A stretch of 6,276 bases of DNA, taken from NCBI GenBank assembly GCA_026388495.1, contig JAPLJQ010000349.1:1-6276 (forward strand), written 5' to 3'. Below the pieces are notes generated by a model. That model had not been told where the DNA came from. It worked only from the letters and a program-made list of their open reading frames with translations, and did not search any database. This DNA comes from Deltaproteobacteria bacterium. GTDB taxonomy: Bacteria > Desulfobacterota > Syntrophia > Syntrophales > UBA2185. This document shows, in pieces, positions 1-5,719 of this stretch; within the stretch, counting starts at the first letter, position 1; every line of letters starts with the position of its first letter. The position numbers and the translations under genes were made by a program.

Positions 1-81
1 AATGCTTTCCGCAAAAACCACGCTCGTGCTGAACAACAGGCACAATAAACTCAATAATAATTGTTTAAAATACTTACTCAT
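1..81 (-). CDS. pstS: Secreted protein N-terminus, probable phosphate-binding PstS (partial)
   Basis: Only the first 27 codons are in the window; the gene continues past the left edge. The peptide is a textbook Sec signal: a basic N-region (MSKYFKQ), a leucine-rich core (LLLSLLCLLF) and a likely cleavage site after VFA, leaving a mature protein that begins ESI. No lipobox is apparent. The ATG has a strong Shine-Dalgarno (GAGGAGG at 87-93, five bases before the start). The PstS call is inferred from three things: a near-consensus Pho box and -10 lie just upstream, the neighbours are phosphate genes, and PstS proteins such as E. coli's have a very similar cleavage region (VFA followed by E). 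PstS is the periplasmic phosphate receptor of the PstSCAB ABC transporter. Too little is visible to exclude another Pho-induced exported protein, such as a porin or phosphatase. Confidence 0.62.
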   Translation of the reverse strand, partial: MSKYFKQLLLSLLCLLFSTSVVFAESI

Positions 82-106
82 TTTTTCCTCCTCAGGTTTT
101 TTGCGC

Positions 107-162
107 ATCATAAATGAAAATTGTTACAACTTGATGACAGGCATGTGAAGAAATCATGACCC
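107..162 (-). promoter_or_regulatory. PhoB-dependent promoter (Pho box plus -10) of the pstS-like gene
   Basis: Read on the minus strand, positions 140-123 are CTGTCATCAAGTTGTAAC, matching about 15 of 18 positions of the E. coli Pho box consensus. A -10 hexamer TATGAT (112-107) follows after exactly 10 bp, the spacing at PhoB-activated promoters, where the box replaces the -35. Two weaker 7-bp units lie further upstream in the same 11-bp phase: TCTTCAC (151-145) and GGGTCAT (162-156). That gives four units, enough for two PhoB dimers. The predicted transcript starts near position 100, leaving a leader of about 20 nt that contains the Shine-Dalgarno. Confidence 0.85.
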
Positions 163-184
163 GTTGAAAAATGATATAAACCTT

Positions 185-784
185 TTATCGCTGTATATTC
201 TTCTCAAGCGCTTTTTCCACGGGCGTGAATCGCGACGCGATATTCCTGGAAAATACAACGGCAAGAATGAGTGACGGAATAAGAATGATGAACAGGGTCA
301 GGTAGATGACCCGATAGAGATGTTCGAGCGACTTCTTTACCTCTACCAGCGGGCGCGCCAACCGGATATAACCCTTGATCTCTGCATTCTCTTTAATAGG
401 AAGGGCAACATAGAGCATGCTTTCCTGACGGGTTACACTGAATCGTGTGGCTTTCCCCTGCCCTTCTTTTTTGGCTTGCTGAATTTCTGGACGCTCCAGG
501 TGATTATCCATCTTTTTCCCATCCGCCTGTGAATCCGTTATAACCCCGCCGACTGGATCTATGAGCGTCACCCGCACATTTAACTTTTTGGCGATTTCAG
601 GAACCTTCTTTTCAAGGCTCTCGCGGGGCATAAGCGTCATGACCTCTGCGACGCCGGACATCTCATTCTCGATGCTATTGGTAATAATGTCGCGGATCTT
701 CGGTGTAAGAAAAAAATCCAGGACGGCAATCGCCAGAAGCACCAGAAGCAAATATGATGCAAATACTTTCAAGAAGTGTTTCAT
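185..784 (-). CDS. Kinase-less PhoR-like membrane sensor (truncated histidine kinase)
   Basis: This 199-residue protein matches the front of a PhoR-type sensor kinase. It has a first membrane helix at about residues 5-27, an extracytoplasmic sensor domain at about 30-155 and a second helix at about 158-178. The sensor contains RVTLIDPVGGVITDS (71-85), the NHLERPEIQQA stretch (94-104) and MLYVALPI (123-130), all typical of PhoR-family ectodomains. About 20 residues after helix two, in what should be the HAMP linker, the frame ends in TAA. PAS, HisKA (phosphoacceptor His) and HATPase domains are absent. The 44 bases after the stop run straight into the pstS Pho box region, so no displaced kinase sequence remains. 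It cannot phosphorylate PhoB by itself. It may be a decayed phoR left by a deletion, or a retained sensor that pairs with another protein. The frame is open and preceded by a modest Shine-Dalgarno (AGAGAG). It lies 116 bp after pit and could be read from the arsC-pit promoter. Confidence 0.75.
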   Translation of the reverse strand: MKHFLKVFASYLLLVLLAIAVLDFFLTPKIRDIITNSIENEMSGVAEVMTLMPRESLEKKVPEIAKKLNVRVTLIDPVGGVITDSQADGKKMDNHLERPEIQQAKKEGQGKATRFSVTRQESMLYVALPIKENAEIKGYIRLARPLVEVKKSLEHLYRVIYLTLFIILIPSLILAVVFSRNIASRFTPVEKALEKNIQR

Positions 785-818
785 TGGATGACTCTCTTTT
801 CTAATATTATTTTGAGAA

Positions 819-847
819 AAAATAACTTAAATTGACTGAAAGCTCAA
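819..847 (-). promoter_or_regulatory. Weak candidate promoter before the PhoR-like gene
   Basis: In the AT-rich gap between pit and the PhoR-like gene, TTGAGC (847-842) and TATTTT (824-819) are separated by 17 bp, each matching four of six sigma-70 consensus bases. AT-rich gaps yield such pairs by chance. No Pho box was found here, so the gene may instead depend on read-through from pit. Confidence 0.22.
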
Positions 848-900
848 CATAAAATCAGAATGAACTCCTTCATCATTAAAGAATAGCACATAAGAATTGA

Positions 901-1899
901 CTATAGCGCGATCAAGGTAACATATATGGCCGCTGAAATAAATGCCGAGATGGGTATGGTCAATACCCAGGCCCAGACGATATTACCCGCCACGCCCCAT
1001 CGGACGGCCGTCAACCTTTTCGTTGACCCTACCCCCATGATGGCGCCTGTGATCGTGTGGGTCGTGCTTACGGGAATGCCAGCCACCGAAGCACCGATAA
1101 TGGAAATGGCAGCCGCGGATTCCGCGCAGAATCCTCCCATAGGCTGAAGTTTTGTGATCTTCGTTCCCATGGTCTTGACAATCCGCCATCCCCCCATCAT
1201 CGTCCCCAACGCGATAACAAGATAACAGGCAAACTCAACCCAGTAAGGAATATAAAAAGTAGAACCCAGGTAGCCGCTGCTGAACAGAACGACGGCGATG
1301 ATCCCCATGGTTTTCTGCGCATCGTTCATACCATGGCTGAGGCTGAAAACGGCGGCGGAAAATAACTGGAGCTTTCTGAATATACTGTCCGCTCCCGCCA
1401 CCGTCGTGTACCGGGAGAAATTCAACGTTACGACCATTAACAGAAACCCGAGACTGAGGCCGATGACGGGGGAAAGAACAATAAAACTCGCTGTTTTAAT
1501 GATGCCTTTCCAGATCAGCACCTTCGTGCCCCCTTTCACGAGACCTGCGCCGATGAGGCCGCCTATCAGGGCATGGGAAGAACTGCTGGGCAGACCCTGC
1601 CACCACGTGATGAGATTCCAGGTGATGGCCCCCCCAAGAGCGGATAAGATAAGCCTGTTATCCACAATGGCGGGATTAATAATTCCCGTACCGACTGTCT
1701 TTGCCACCTGAACGCCGACAAAAAAGACAGCCACAAAGTTGAAGAAGGCCGCCCAAATGACGGCGTATTTTGGACTCAATACACGAGTTGAAACAACTGT
1801 AGCGATGGAATTTGCAGAGTCATGAAAACCGTTAATGAAGTCAAAGATGAGGGCGATGAAAATGATGACGATAACGGTGACCAGTGGGTAACTATCCAT
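901..1899 (-). CDS. pit: PiT-family inorganic phosphate transporter
   Basis: This 332-residue, strongly hydrophobic protein has about ten predicted membrane segments. PiT proteins are inner-membrane, ion-coupled phosphate carriers with two inverted homologous halves. Both halves are visible. The first has NGFHDSANSIATVVSTR (23-39) and GLPSSSSHALIGGLIGAG (102-119). The second has SHGMNDAQKTMGI (188-200) and GIPVSTTHTITGAIMGVG (274-291). Length fits the shorter bacterial PiT group, and the protein looks complete. The ATG is preceded by AAGGA about nine bases upstream. It begins 27 bp after arsC on the same strand and very likely shares that gene's Pho-box promoter. Many PiT genes sit beside a PhoU-like DUF47 gene, but none is seen here. 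Arsenate is a known adventitious substrate of phosphate carriers, which fits the arsC neighbour. Ion specificity cannot be read from sequence. Confidence 0.95.
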   Translation of the reverse strand: MDSYPLVTVIVIIFIALIFDFINGFHDSANSIATVVSTRVLSPKYAVIWAAFFNFVAVFFVGVQVAKTVGTGIINPAIVDNRLILSALGGAITWNLITWWQGLPSSSSHALIGGLIGAGLVKGGTKVLIWKGIIKTASFIVLSPVIGLSLGFLLMVVTLNFSRYTTVAGADSIFRKLQLFSAAVFSLSHGMNDAQKTMGIIAVVLFSSGYLGSTFYIPYWVEFACYLVIALGTMMGGWRIVKTMGTKITKLQPMGGFCAESAAAISIIGASVAGIPVSTTHTITGAIMGVGSTKRLTAVRWGVAGNIVWAWVLTIPISAFISAAIYVTLIAL

Positions 1900-1926
1900 A
1901 CAGGTTTTTCCTTCTTAACAAGGACA

Positions 1927-2355
1927 TTATTCCAACGAGGTGCACCATTTCATAATGGCGTTTTTAATATCATCCCGGATCTTCCGTATGGCTGCCACTT
2001 TCTCTTCCTGGGATCCTGTCAAGGTTGACGGATCATGGAAACTCCAGTGAAGGCGCTGAGCGATACCCGGAAAAAGAGGGCATCGCTCAGCGCTCGATTC
2101 ATCGCACACCGTAATCACGTGAGAAAAGATGTCTCCTGCCTTGAAAAAATCAAAGACCGATTTCGTCTTATTGTGTGAGATATCAATACCTGCTTCCTTC
2201 ATCACCTGAACAACAATGGGATTTAGAGACCCCGGTTCCAGGCCGGCACTGCGAGCTTCAAAGCGGTCACCGCAGAGATGATTCAGCCAAGCCTCCGCCA
2301 TCTGGCTCCGGGCGCTGTTATGGATGCAAACAAATAGCACCTTTATTTTACCCAC
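1927..2355 (-). CDS. arsC: Thioredoxin-type arsenate reductase (LMW phosphatase fold)
   Basis: This cytoplasmic enzyme, 142 residues from the chosen start, is expected to reduce arsenate to arsenite. The N-terminal active-site loop C10-I-H-N-S-A-R16-S is the CX5R loop of the LMW protein-tyrosine-phosphatase/ArsC fold, with Cys10 at the same number as in S. aureus ArsC. Two more cysteines, C84 and C92 (VCDESSAERCP), sit where the redox relay pair lies in thioredoxin-coupled ArsC. They are followed by the family HWSFHDPS motif (103-110). The start is GTG at 2355, preceded by AAAAGGAGAA (2370-2361). An in-frame ATG at 2451 would add 32 residues but lies upstream of the predicted transcription start and has no family similarity. 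Conserved cysteines argue against a plain tyrosine phosphatase. It is first in a Pho-box-driven unit with pit, suggesting arsenic defence during phosphate starvation. No arsR, arsB or acr3 is in the window. Confidence 0.92.
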   Translation of the reverse strand: MGKIKVLFVCIHNSARSQMAEAWLNHLCGDRFEARSAGLEPGSLNPIVVQVMKEAGIDISHNKTKSVFDFFKAGDIFSHVITVCDESSAERCPLFPGIAQRLHWSFHDPSTLTGSQEEKVAAIRKIRDDIKNAIMKWCTSLE

Positions 2356-2447
2356 AGTTATTCTCCTTTTGATGAAAAAGAATCGGGAGCGGCAGCCGCT
2401 CATGGTCATGGCACGTTGAGCGAAACCGGCAAACGACTCTTTGGCAG

Positions 2448-2503
2448 ACACTACCCGTTAATTGTTACAGTTTGATGACAGGTTGGTGAAGAATCAGTGA
2501 ATT
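2448..2503 (-). promoter_or_regulatory. PhoB-dependent promoter of arsC-pit
   Basis: Positions 2481-2464 read CTGTCATCAAACTGTAAC on the minus strand, matching about 17 of 18 positions of the E. coli Pho box consensus. After exactly 10 bp comes TAGTGT (2453-2448), a weak -10, as is common for activator-dependent promoters. Weaker units TCTTCAC (2492-2486) and AATTCAC (2503-2497) continue the 11-bp phasing upstream. The predicted start is near 2441, giving a leader of about 86 nt before the GTG of arsC. That leader includes a 13-nt palindrome at 2388-2400 that can form a short hairpin ahead of the Shine-Dalgarno. Confidence 0.88.
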
Positions 2504-2524
2504 TGTCCGAAGCAAATCAATAAA

Positions 2525-2684
2525 GACGAACCCGTAAAAAGTCCGAAAATACCTACTTTGTCATTCCGGACTTGATCCGGAATCCAGTTCTTTCCAGTAG
2601 TTACATTTACTCTGGATTCTCGCTGGAGCCTGCCCTCGAAAGTACTTGTCGGGGGCCGGAATGACGACTTTTTACGAAGGCGTC
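2525..2684. mobile_element. MITE-like palindromic repeat element
   Basis: The ends form imperfect 19-bp inverted repeats: 2525-2543 against 2666-2684, 15 of 19 matching, with an exact core CGTAAAAAGTC/GACTTTTTACG. Inside lie GTCATTCCGG (2560-2569) against CCGGAATGAC (2656-2665) and AATCCAG (2581-2587) against CTGGATT (2612-2618). The left arm also folds on itself (ATTCCGG/CCGGAAT at 2563-2583). AATAAA directly abuts both ends (2519-2524 and 2685-2690), as a target duplication would. No protein is encoded. Elements with such GTCATTCC-GGAATGAC ends are common intergenic repeats in bacterial genomes. Only one copy is in the window, so mobility is inferred. Confidence 0.6.
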
Positions 2685-2720
2685 AATAAAACCTTTCGGA
2701 AAAAGTGACGGCCTCATGTG

Positions 2721-2734
2721 ACCCCTGAAGGGGT
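2721..2734 (-). terminator. Possible weak stem-loop after phoB
   Basis: ACCCC and GGGGT form a five-pair stem with a four-base loop starting three bases past the phoB stop. A short T5 run appears only about 17 bases further on, so this is not a classical intrinsic terminator. The palindromic element that follows could also help end or stabilise the radA-phoB transcript. Confidence 0.3.
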
Positions 2735-2736
2735 GT

Positions 2737-3438
2737 TCACACAGCGAACTTATATCCGATCCCTCTGACGGTAAGAATATATTGCGGATTTTCCTTATCT
2801 GTTTCGATGGCGGCACGCAGGCGGCTCACATGAACGTCCACCGTACGCGGTTCCACAAAGGTTTCATCCCCCCAGACATAATCGAGGAGTTGATCGCGGG
2901 TATAAACCCTGCCGGGATGCTGCGTCAGGAAGCGGAGCAGCTTGATTTCCGTCGGCCCCATTTCAATCCTTCTGCCGTCCACGGTAACCTCATAAGTCCC
3001 GTAGTTCATGTGAAGTCCTTTGAAAGTAAATATCTCGTCCTTAGCTGTCTTTGAACGCTCATCCCACCTTCGCAGGACGGCACGGACTCTGGCAATCAGC
3101 TCCCGTACATTGAACGGCTTGGTGATGTAATCATCCGCCCCTATTTCCAGGCCCAGAATTTTGTCCGTCTGATCGGATCGCGCCGTCAGCATGATAATGG
3201 GCAGGGTTTCCGTGTCCGGCGATTTCCGGATGAACCGGCACACATCCAGCCCCCGGACACCGGGAAGCATCAAATCAAGAATGATCAGGTCAGGTTTCTT
3301 AGCCTTTGCAACATCAAGGGCCGCCTCTCCATCATAGGCCCTGAGCGTCGCAAATCCTTCCTTTTCAAGATTGTATGCAATGAGATCGACAATATCTTTT
3401 TCGTCATCCACGATCAGAACTTTTTTCTTCATAACCAT
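2737..3438 (-). CDS. phoB: PhoB-type OmpR-family response regulator
   Basis: This complete 233-residue two-component regulator is expected to bind Pho boxes and activate phosphate-starvation genes once phosphorylated. The receiver domain (about 5-120) has the acidic pair D11/D12, phosphoacceptor D55 (LIILDLMLPG), T85 and K107 (TKPF). The winged-helix DNA-binding domain (about 136-232) has the PTEIKLLRFL (162-171) and EPRTVDVHVSRLRAAI (196-211) stretches and ends with TVRGIGYKF. It begins six bases after the radA stop with no good Shine-Dalgarno, so translation is probably coupled to radA. A second in-frame ATG two codons on is an alternative start. The Pho-subfamily call rests on sequence style plus two strong Pho boxes downstream. 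No intact phoR follows, although phoB-phoR is the usual order. The nearest candidate is a kinase-less fragment about 2 kb away, so its partner kinase must be elsewhere. Confidence 0.9.
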   Translation of the reverse strand: MVMKKKVLIVDDEKDIVDLIAYNLEKEGFATLRAYDGEAALDVAKAKKPDLIILDLMLPGVRGLDVCRFIRKSPDTETLPIIMLTARSDQTDKILGLEIGADDYITKPFNVRELIARVRAVLRRWDERSKTAKDEIFTFKGLHMNYGTYEVTVDGRRIEMGPTEIKLLRFLTQHPGRVYTRDQLLDYVWGDETFVEPRTVDVHVSRLRAAIETDKENPQYILTVRGIGYKFAV

Positions 3439-3444
3439 CAGCTT

Positions 3445-4803
3445 CTAAAAAAGGTGCTCCAGCAATTCTTTTACGTTATTGATCTTTATGAGATCCATTT
3501 TCTTTTCCACGGAACCGACCTGGGAGAATGTCCTGGGAAGGATGCAGCGGGTGAACCCCATGCGGGCGGCTTCTTTGATCCTTATCTCCATCTGGGAGAT
3601 CCCTCTTATCTCGCCGGTGAGGCCCACTTCTCCGAAAACAGCAATCCCCGGATCGATGGGCCGGTCCAGAAAGCTTCCCGCCATGGCGGAAACGATCCCC
3701 AGATCAATGGCCGGTTCATTGACCTTGATGCCGCCGGCCACGTTGATGAAGATGTCATGATTGCTGAGGTGTAATCCGCATACTTTGTCCATGACGGCAA
3801 CCAGGAGGGATACCCGATTGGGGTCGACCCCGATGGCGGTGCGTCTCGGCATGCCGAAATTCGTCGGGTTGACGAGGGACTGAATTTCAATAAGGATCGG
3901 CCGGGTGCCCTCCATGCTCGGCACCACAACGGAGCCCGCCGCCCCTTCCGGTCTTTCCGTCAGAAAAAAAGCGGAGGGGTTGGATACTTCCGAAAGTCCA
4001 CTGTCTCTCATCTCAAAAACGCCGACTTCATTGGTCGGTCCGAAACGGTTTTTTATGCCCCGGACGATCCGGTAAGCGTGGCCCGAATCCCCCTCGATAT
4101 AGAGGACGGTGTCCACCATGTGCTCCAGGACTTTCGGCCCGGCGATGGACCCGTCCTTGGTCACATGGCCGATCAGAAAAACGGGGATGCCCGTCTTCTT
4201 TGAAAGCAGAATGAGTTTCCCCGATGATTCCCTGACCTGTCCCACACTGCCGGGAGCCGACCCGAGAGCAGACGTGTAAACCGTCTGAATGGAATCCACT
4301 ACAACTGCCTTCGGCGATATGTCTTTAATATGGCGGGTGATATTTTCAAGGGCGATTTCAACGAGGACCAGGAGATTACCAGACGCCGCCCCGATTCTTT
4401 TTCCCCGAAGCTTGATCTGCTTTGCCGATTCTTCTCCGGTAACATACAGCACCTTCAGATTCTGCAGGGCCAGATTCTGGAGGATCTGAAGCAGAAGGGT
4501 CGATTTCCCGATACCCGGATCGCCGCCAACGAGCGTCGCGGAACCGTTGACGATGCCGCCCCCGAGCACCCTGTCCATCTCGACCATCCCCGTGGAGATC
4601 CTTTCTTTCTCATCGGCAACGATATCCTCTATCGGCAGGGGAGCTTCATTGAAGGGAATCTCGGATGACATGGCGGGGTCGATGGAACGTACTTCCTCTT
4701 CGACAAACTGGTTCCACTCATTGCAGGAGGGACATTTGCCCAGCCATTTCGAGGATTGATGCCCGCAATTCTGACAGAAAAACTGAGTCCTGATTTTTTT
4801 CAA
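3445..4803 (-). CDS. radA: DNA repair and recombination protein RadA (Sms)
   Basis: This 452-residue protein is close to the usual length (E. coli about 460). RadA is a RecA-like ATPase, now viewed as a helicase that aids branch migration in recombinational repair. Domains in order: an N-terminal C4 zinc finger (C10, C13, C24, C27), a RecA-like core with Walker A GGDPGIGKST (93-102) and Walker B VVVD (167-170), the RadA-specific KNRFG motif (251-255), and a C-terminal Lon-protease-like domain (about 275-452) with GGIKVNEPAIDLG and GEVGLTGEIRGI. All diagnostic residues are present. The start codon is TTG at 4803, placed by AAGGAG eight bases upstream and because the zinc finger begins ten residues later; no ATG is nearby. 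It is followed at once by phoB, so the two probably share a transcript. No clear promoter or LexA-type palindrome was recognised upstream. Confidence 0.97.
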   Translation of the reverse strand: MKKIRTQFFCQNCGHQSSKWLGKCPSCNEWNQFVEEEVRSIDPAMSSEIPFNEAPLPIEDIVADEKERISTGMVEMDRVLGGGIVNGSATLVGGDPGIGKSTLLLQILQNLALQNLKVLYVTGEESAKQIKLRGKRIGAASGNLLVLVEIALENITRHIKDISPKAVVVDSIQTVYTSALGSAPGSVGQVRESSGKLILLSKKTGIPVFLIGHVTKDGSIAGPKVLEHMVDTVLYIEGDSGHAYRIVRGIKNRFGPTNEVGVFEMRDSGLSEVSNPSAFFLTERPEGAAGSVVVPSMEGTRPILIEIQSLVNPTNFGMPRRTAIGVDPNRVSLLVAVMDKVCGLHLSNHDIFINVAGGIKVNEPAIDLGIVSAMAGSFLDRPIDPGIAVFGEVGLTGEIRGISQMEIRIKEAARMGFTRCILPRTFSQVGSVEKKMDLIKINNVKELLEHLF

Positions 4804-4832
4804 TGAAAGGTCTCCTTAAATTCCAAAATATC

Positions 4833-4922
4833 CTATACACGTTCTTTGGCCTTCCGATAGGCCGTCTTTTTGTCTCGTTTCCCCACGGCATAAACAGTCA
4901 GGGTGTTTGTTTCATCGTCAAT
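4833..4922 (-). pseudogene. C-terminal remnant of a RelE/ParE-family toxin
   Basis: Between hicB and radA an open stretch of 29 codons ends in TAG and reads IDDETNTLTVYAVGKRDK (first 18 residues), then KTAYRKAKERV. This matches the last strands and helix of RelE-family mRNA-interferase toxins, which typically read YxIDDExxxVxVxxVGxRxxVYR. An in-frame TAA (4923-4925) stands directly before it. There is no start codon or Shine-Dalgarno, and the 60-odd upstream residues of the family are missing. It is therefore a non-functional fragment of a lost toxin-antitoxin module. The match is short and rests on motif recognition. Confidence 0.6.
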
Positions 4923-4945
4923 TTATCTATTGACATCAGGAGGCC

Positions 4946-5287
4946 CTATAAGTGTTGGGTGATATCCTTTAATGCCTTAGATATCGCATCACTAACCCAT
5001 ACATTTAAACTTTTCCCTTCTTTTCGAGCTTCTATTGTAATATTCTTATGAAGCTCGGGTTCAACACGTACAACGAATTTGCCGGAGTATGGCTTTTCGG
5101 GGTCTTCGCCCCGCTTGGCACATAAATCCAGATAATCGTCAACTGAATCACGGAAAGCCTGCTTAAGCTCTTCCACCGCTTCGCCTTCAAAAGTAATAAC
5201 ATCTCTTAAATTGATAACTTCGCCATGAAAGATATTGGCATCATCATCAAATTCGACTCTTGCAAAATATCCTTTATATTCCATCAT
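4946..5287 (-). CDS. hicB: HicB-family antitoxin
   Basis: This 113-residue protein is expected to neutralise the upstream HicA toxin and repress the operon. The N-terminal half (about 1-60) has the HicB partial RNase-H-like fold: YKGYFARVEFDDDANIFHGEV, then an FEGEAVEELKQAFRDSVDDYL helix. The C-terminal part (about 68-105) has the ribbon-helix-helix style stretch FVVRVEPELHKNI (71-83) and SLNVWVSDAI (93-102), the DNA-binding type of HicB. The start ATG overlaps the hicA stop by four bases (ATGA), implying translational coupling, with a G-rich Shine-Dalgarno (GGGGGTG) just ahead. A second ATG follows directly and could be used instead. The gene is full length with no visible damage. The hicA-first order is canonical. 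Confidence 0.92.
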   Translation of the reverse strand: MMEYKGYFARVEFDDDANIFHGEVINLRDVITFEGEAVEELKQAFRDSVDDYLDLCAKRGEDPEKPYSGKFVVRVEPELHKNITIEARKEGKSLNVWVSDAISKALKDITQHL

Positions 5288-5538
5288 GGTTTCACCCCCG
5301 ATTCTATTAAAAATCTTCGTACAGACTTTACAGACCCTTTGTTTGTCACACGCTCAGGATGGGGCCTGTGAAAAACAGCACGGACATCTTTAAGCGCTAC
5401 CCGAACGCGTGATCCTTTGCCTTCGGTAACTTCAGCGCCAAGAGCTACAAATAATCCCTCAATATCATTCCATGAAATATCCGAACGCTCTGGTTTTTCA
5501 AATATTTTCTGTAGCGTCTGCCGGTGCTTATTATTCAT
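5284..5538 (-). CDS. hicA: HicA-family mRNA interferase toxin, long variant
   Basis: This 84-residue partner of hicB belongs to the longer HicA subgroup. HicA toxins are small dsRBD-like RNases that cut mRNA independently of the ribosome. Visible signs are the DIEGLFVALGAEV (25-37) helix-turn, the GKGSRVRVAL strand (40-49), the VRAVFHRPHP strand (52-61) and the SVKSVRRFLIESGV helix (69-82). In classical short HicA the catalytic histidine lies in a GSH motif. Here that position reads GSR, and the nearby histidines are H57 and H60 in FHRPHP. The same substitution seems usual for this subgroup, so it does not prove inactivity. The ATG has no Shine-Dalgarno, but a promoter ends only six bases upstream, suggesting a leaderless mRNA. 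It overlaps hicB by four bases. Confidence 0.9.
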   Translation of the reverse strand: MNNKHRQTLQKIFEKPERSDISWNDIEGLFVALGAEVTEGKGSRVRVALKDVRAVFHRPHPERVTNKGSVKSVRRFLIESGVKP

Positions 5539-5544
5539 GATGGT

Positions 5545-5572
5545 ATAGTATCATATATCAGTATCATGTCAA
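5545..5572 (-). promoter_or_regulatory. hicAB promoter with overlapping direct-repeat operator
   Basis: A perfect -35 TTGACA (5572-5567) and a -10 TACTAT (5550-5545) are separated by 16 bp. The -10 ends six bases before the hicA ATG, so transcription should begin at or next to the start codon. An exact 7-bp direct repeat TGATACT (5566-5560 and 5553-5547) fills the spacer and overlaps the -10. It is a likely site for autorepression by HicB or HicAB, though this is inferred from position. Confidence 0.6.
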
Positions 5573-5601
5573 CAGGTAAAAAAGGATCGTATGTAATTTG
5601 T

Positions 5602-5618
5602 AGTTCGCCGCGCGAACT
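5602..5618. repeat. Perfect 7-bp palindrome in an otherwise empty gap
   Basis: AGTTCGC and GCGAACT form a perfect inverted repeat around CGC. It sits in the AT-rich stretch 5573-5719 between hicAB and the methylase remnant, where no gene is seen. It is not followed by a T-run on either strand, so it is not a convincing terminator and could be a protein-binding site. Nearby, CGTGCC (5655-5660) and GGCACG (5688-5693) could pair across a 27-base loop. Confidence 0.4.
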
Positions 5619-5719
5619 CATTTAACTTATTGTTATTATTAATCAATTAACGAGCGTGCCCTCTGTTTTCATGTCAGTTTATTGCTCGGCACGTTTTGTG
5701 ATCCGTTGTCCCATTTTCC

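Noticed and set aside
320..1365. Plus-strand open frames of 70-102 codons across the sensor and pit genes
   Set aside because: They run antisense to well-recognised genes, have no family features and no ribosome sites.
2607..2816. Minus-strand 69-codon frame across the end of phoB and the palindromic element
   Set aside because: It overlaps phoB in another frame and its translation is built from repeat sequence, with no recognisable domain.
4804..4945. Possible LexA/SOS box or promoter before radA
   Set aside because: No CTGT-N8-ACAG-like palindrome and no convincing -35/-10 pair was found, although TTGACG occurs in the RelE remnant.
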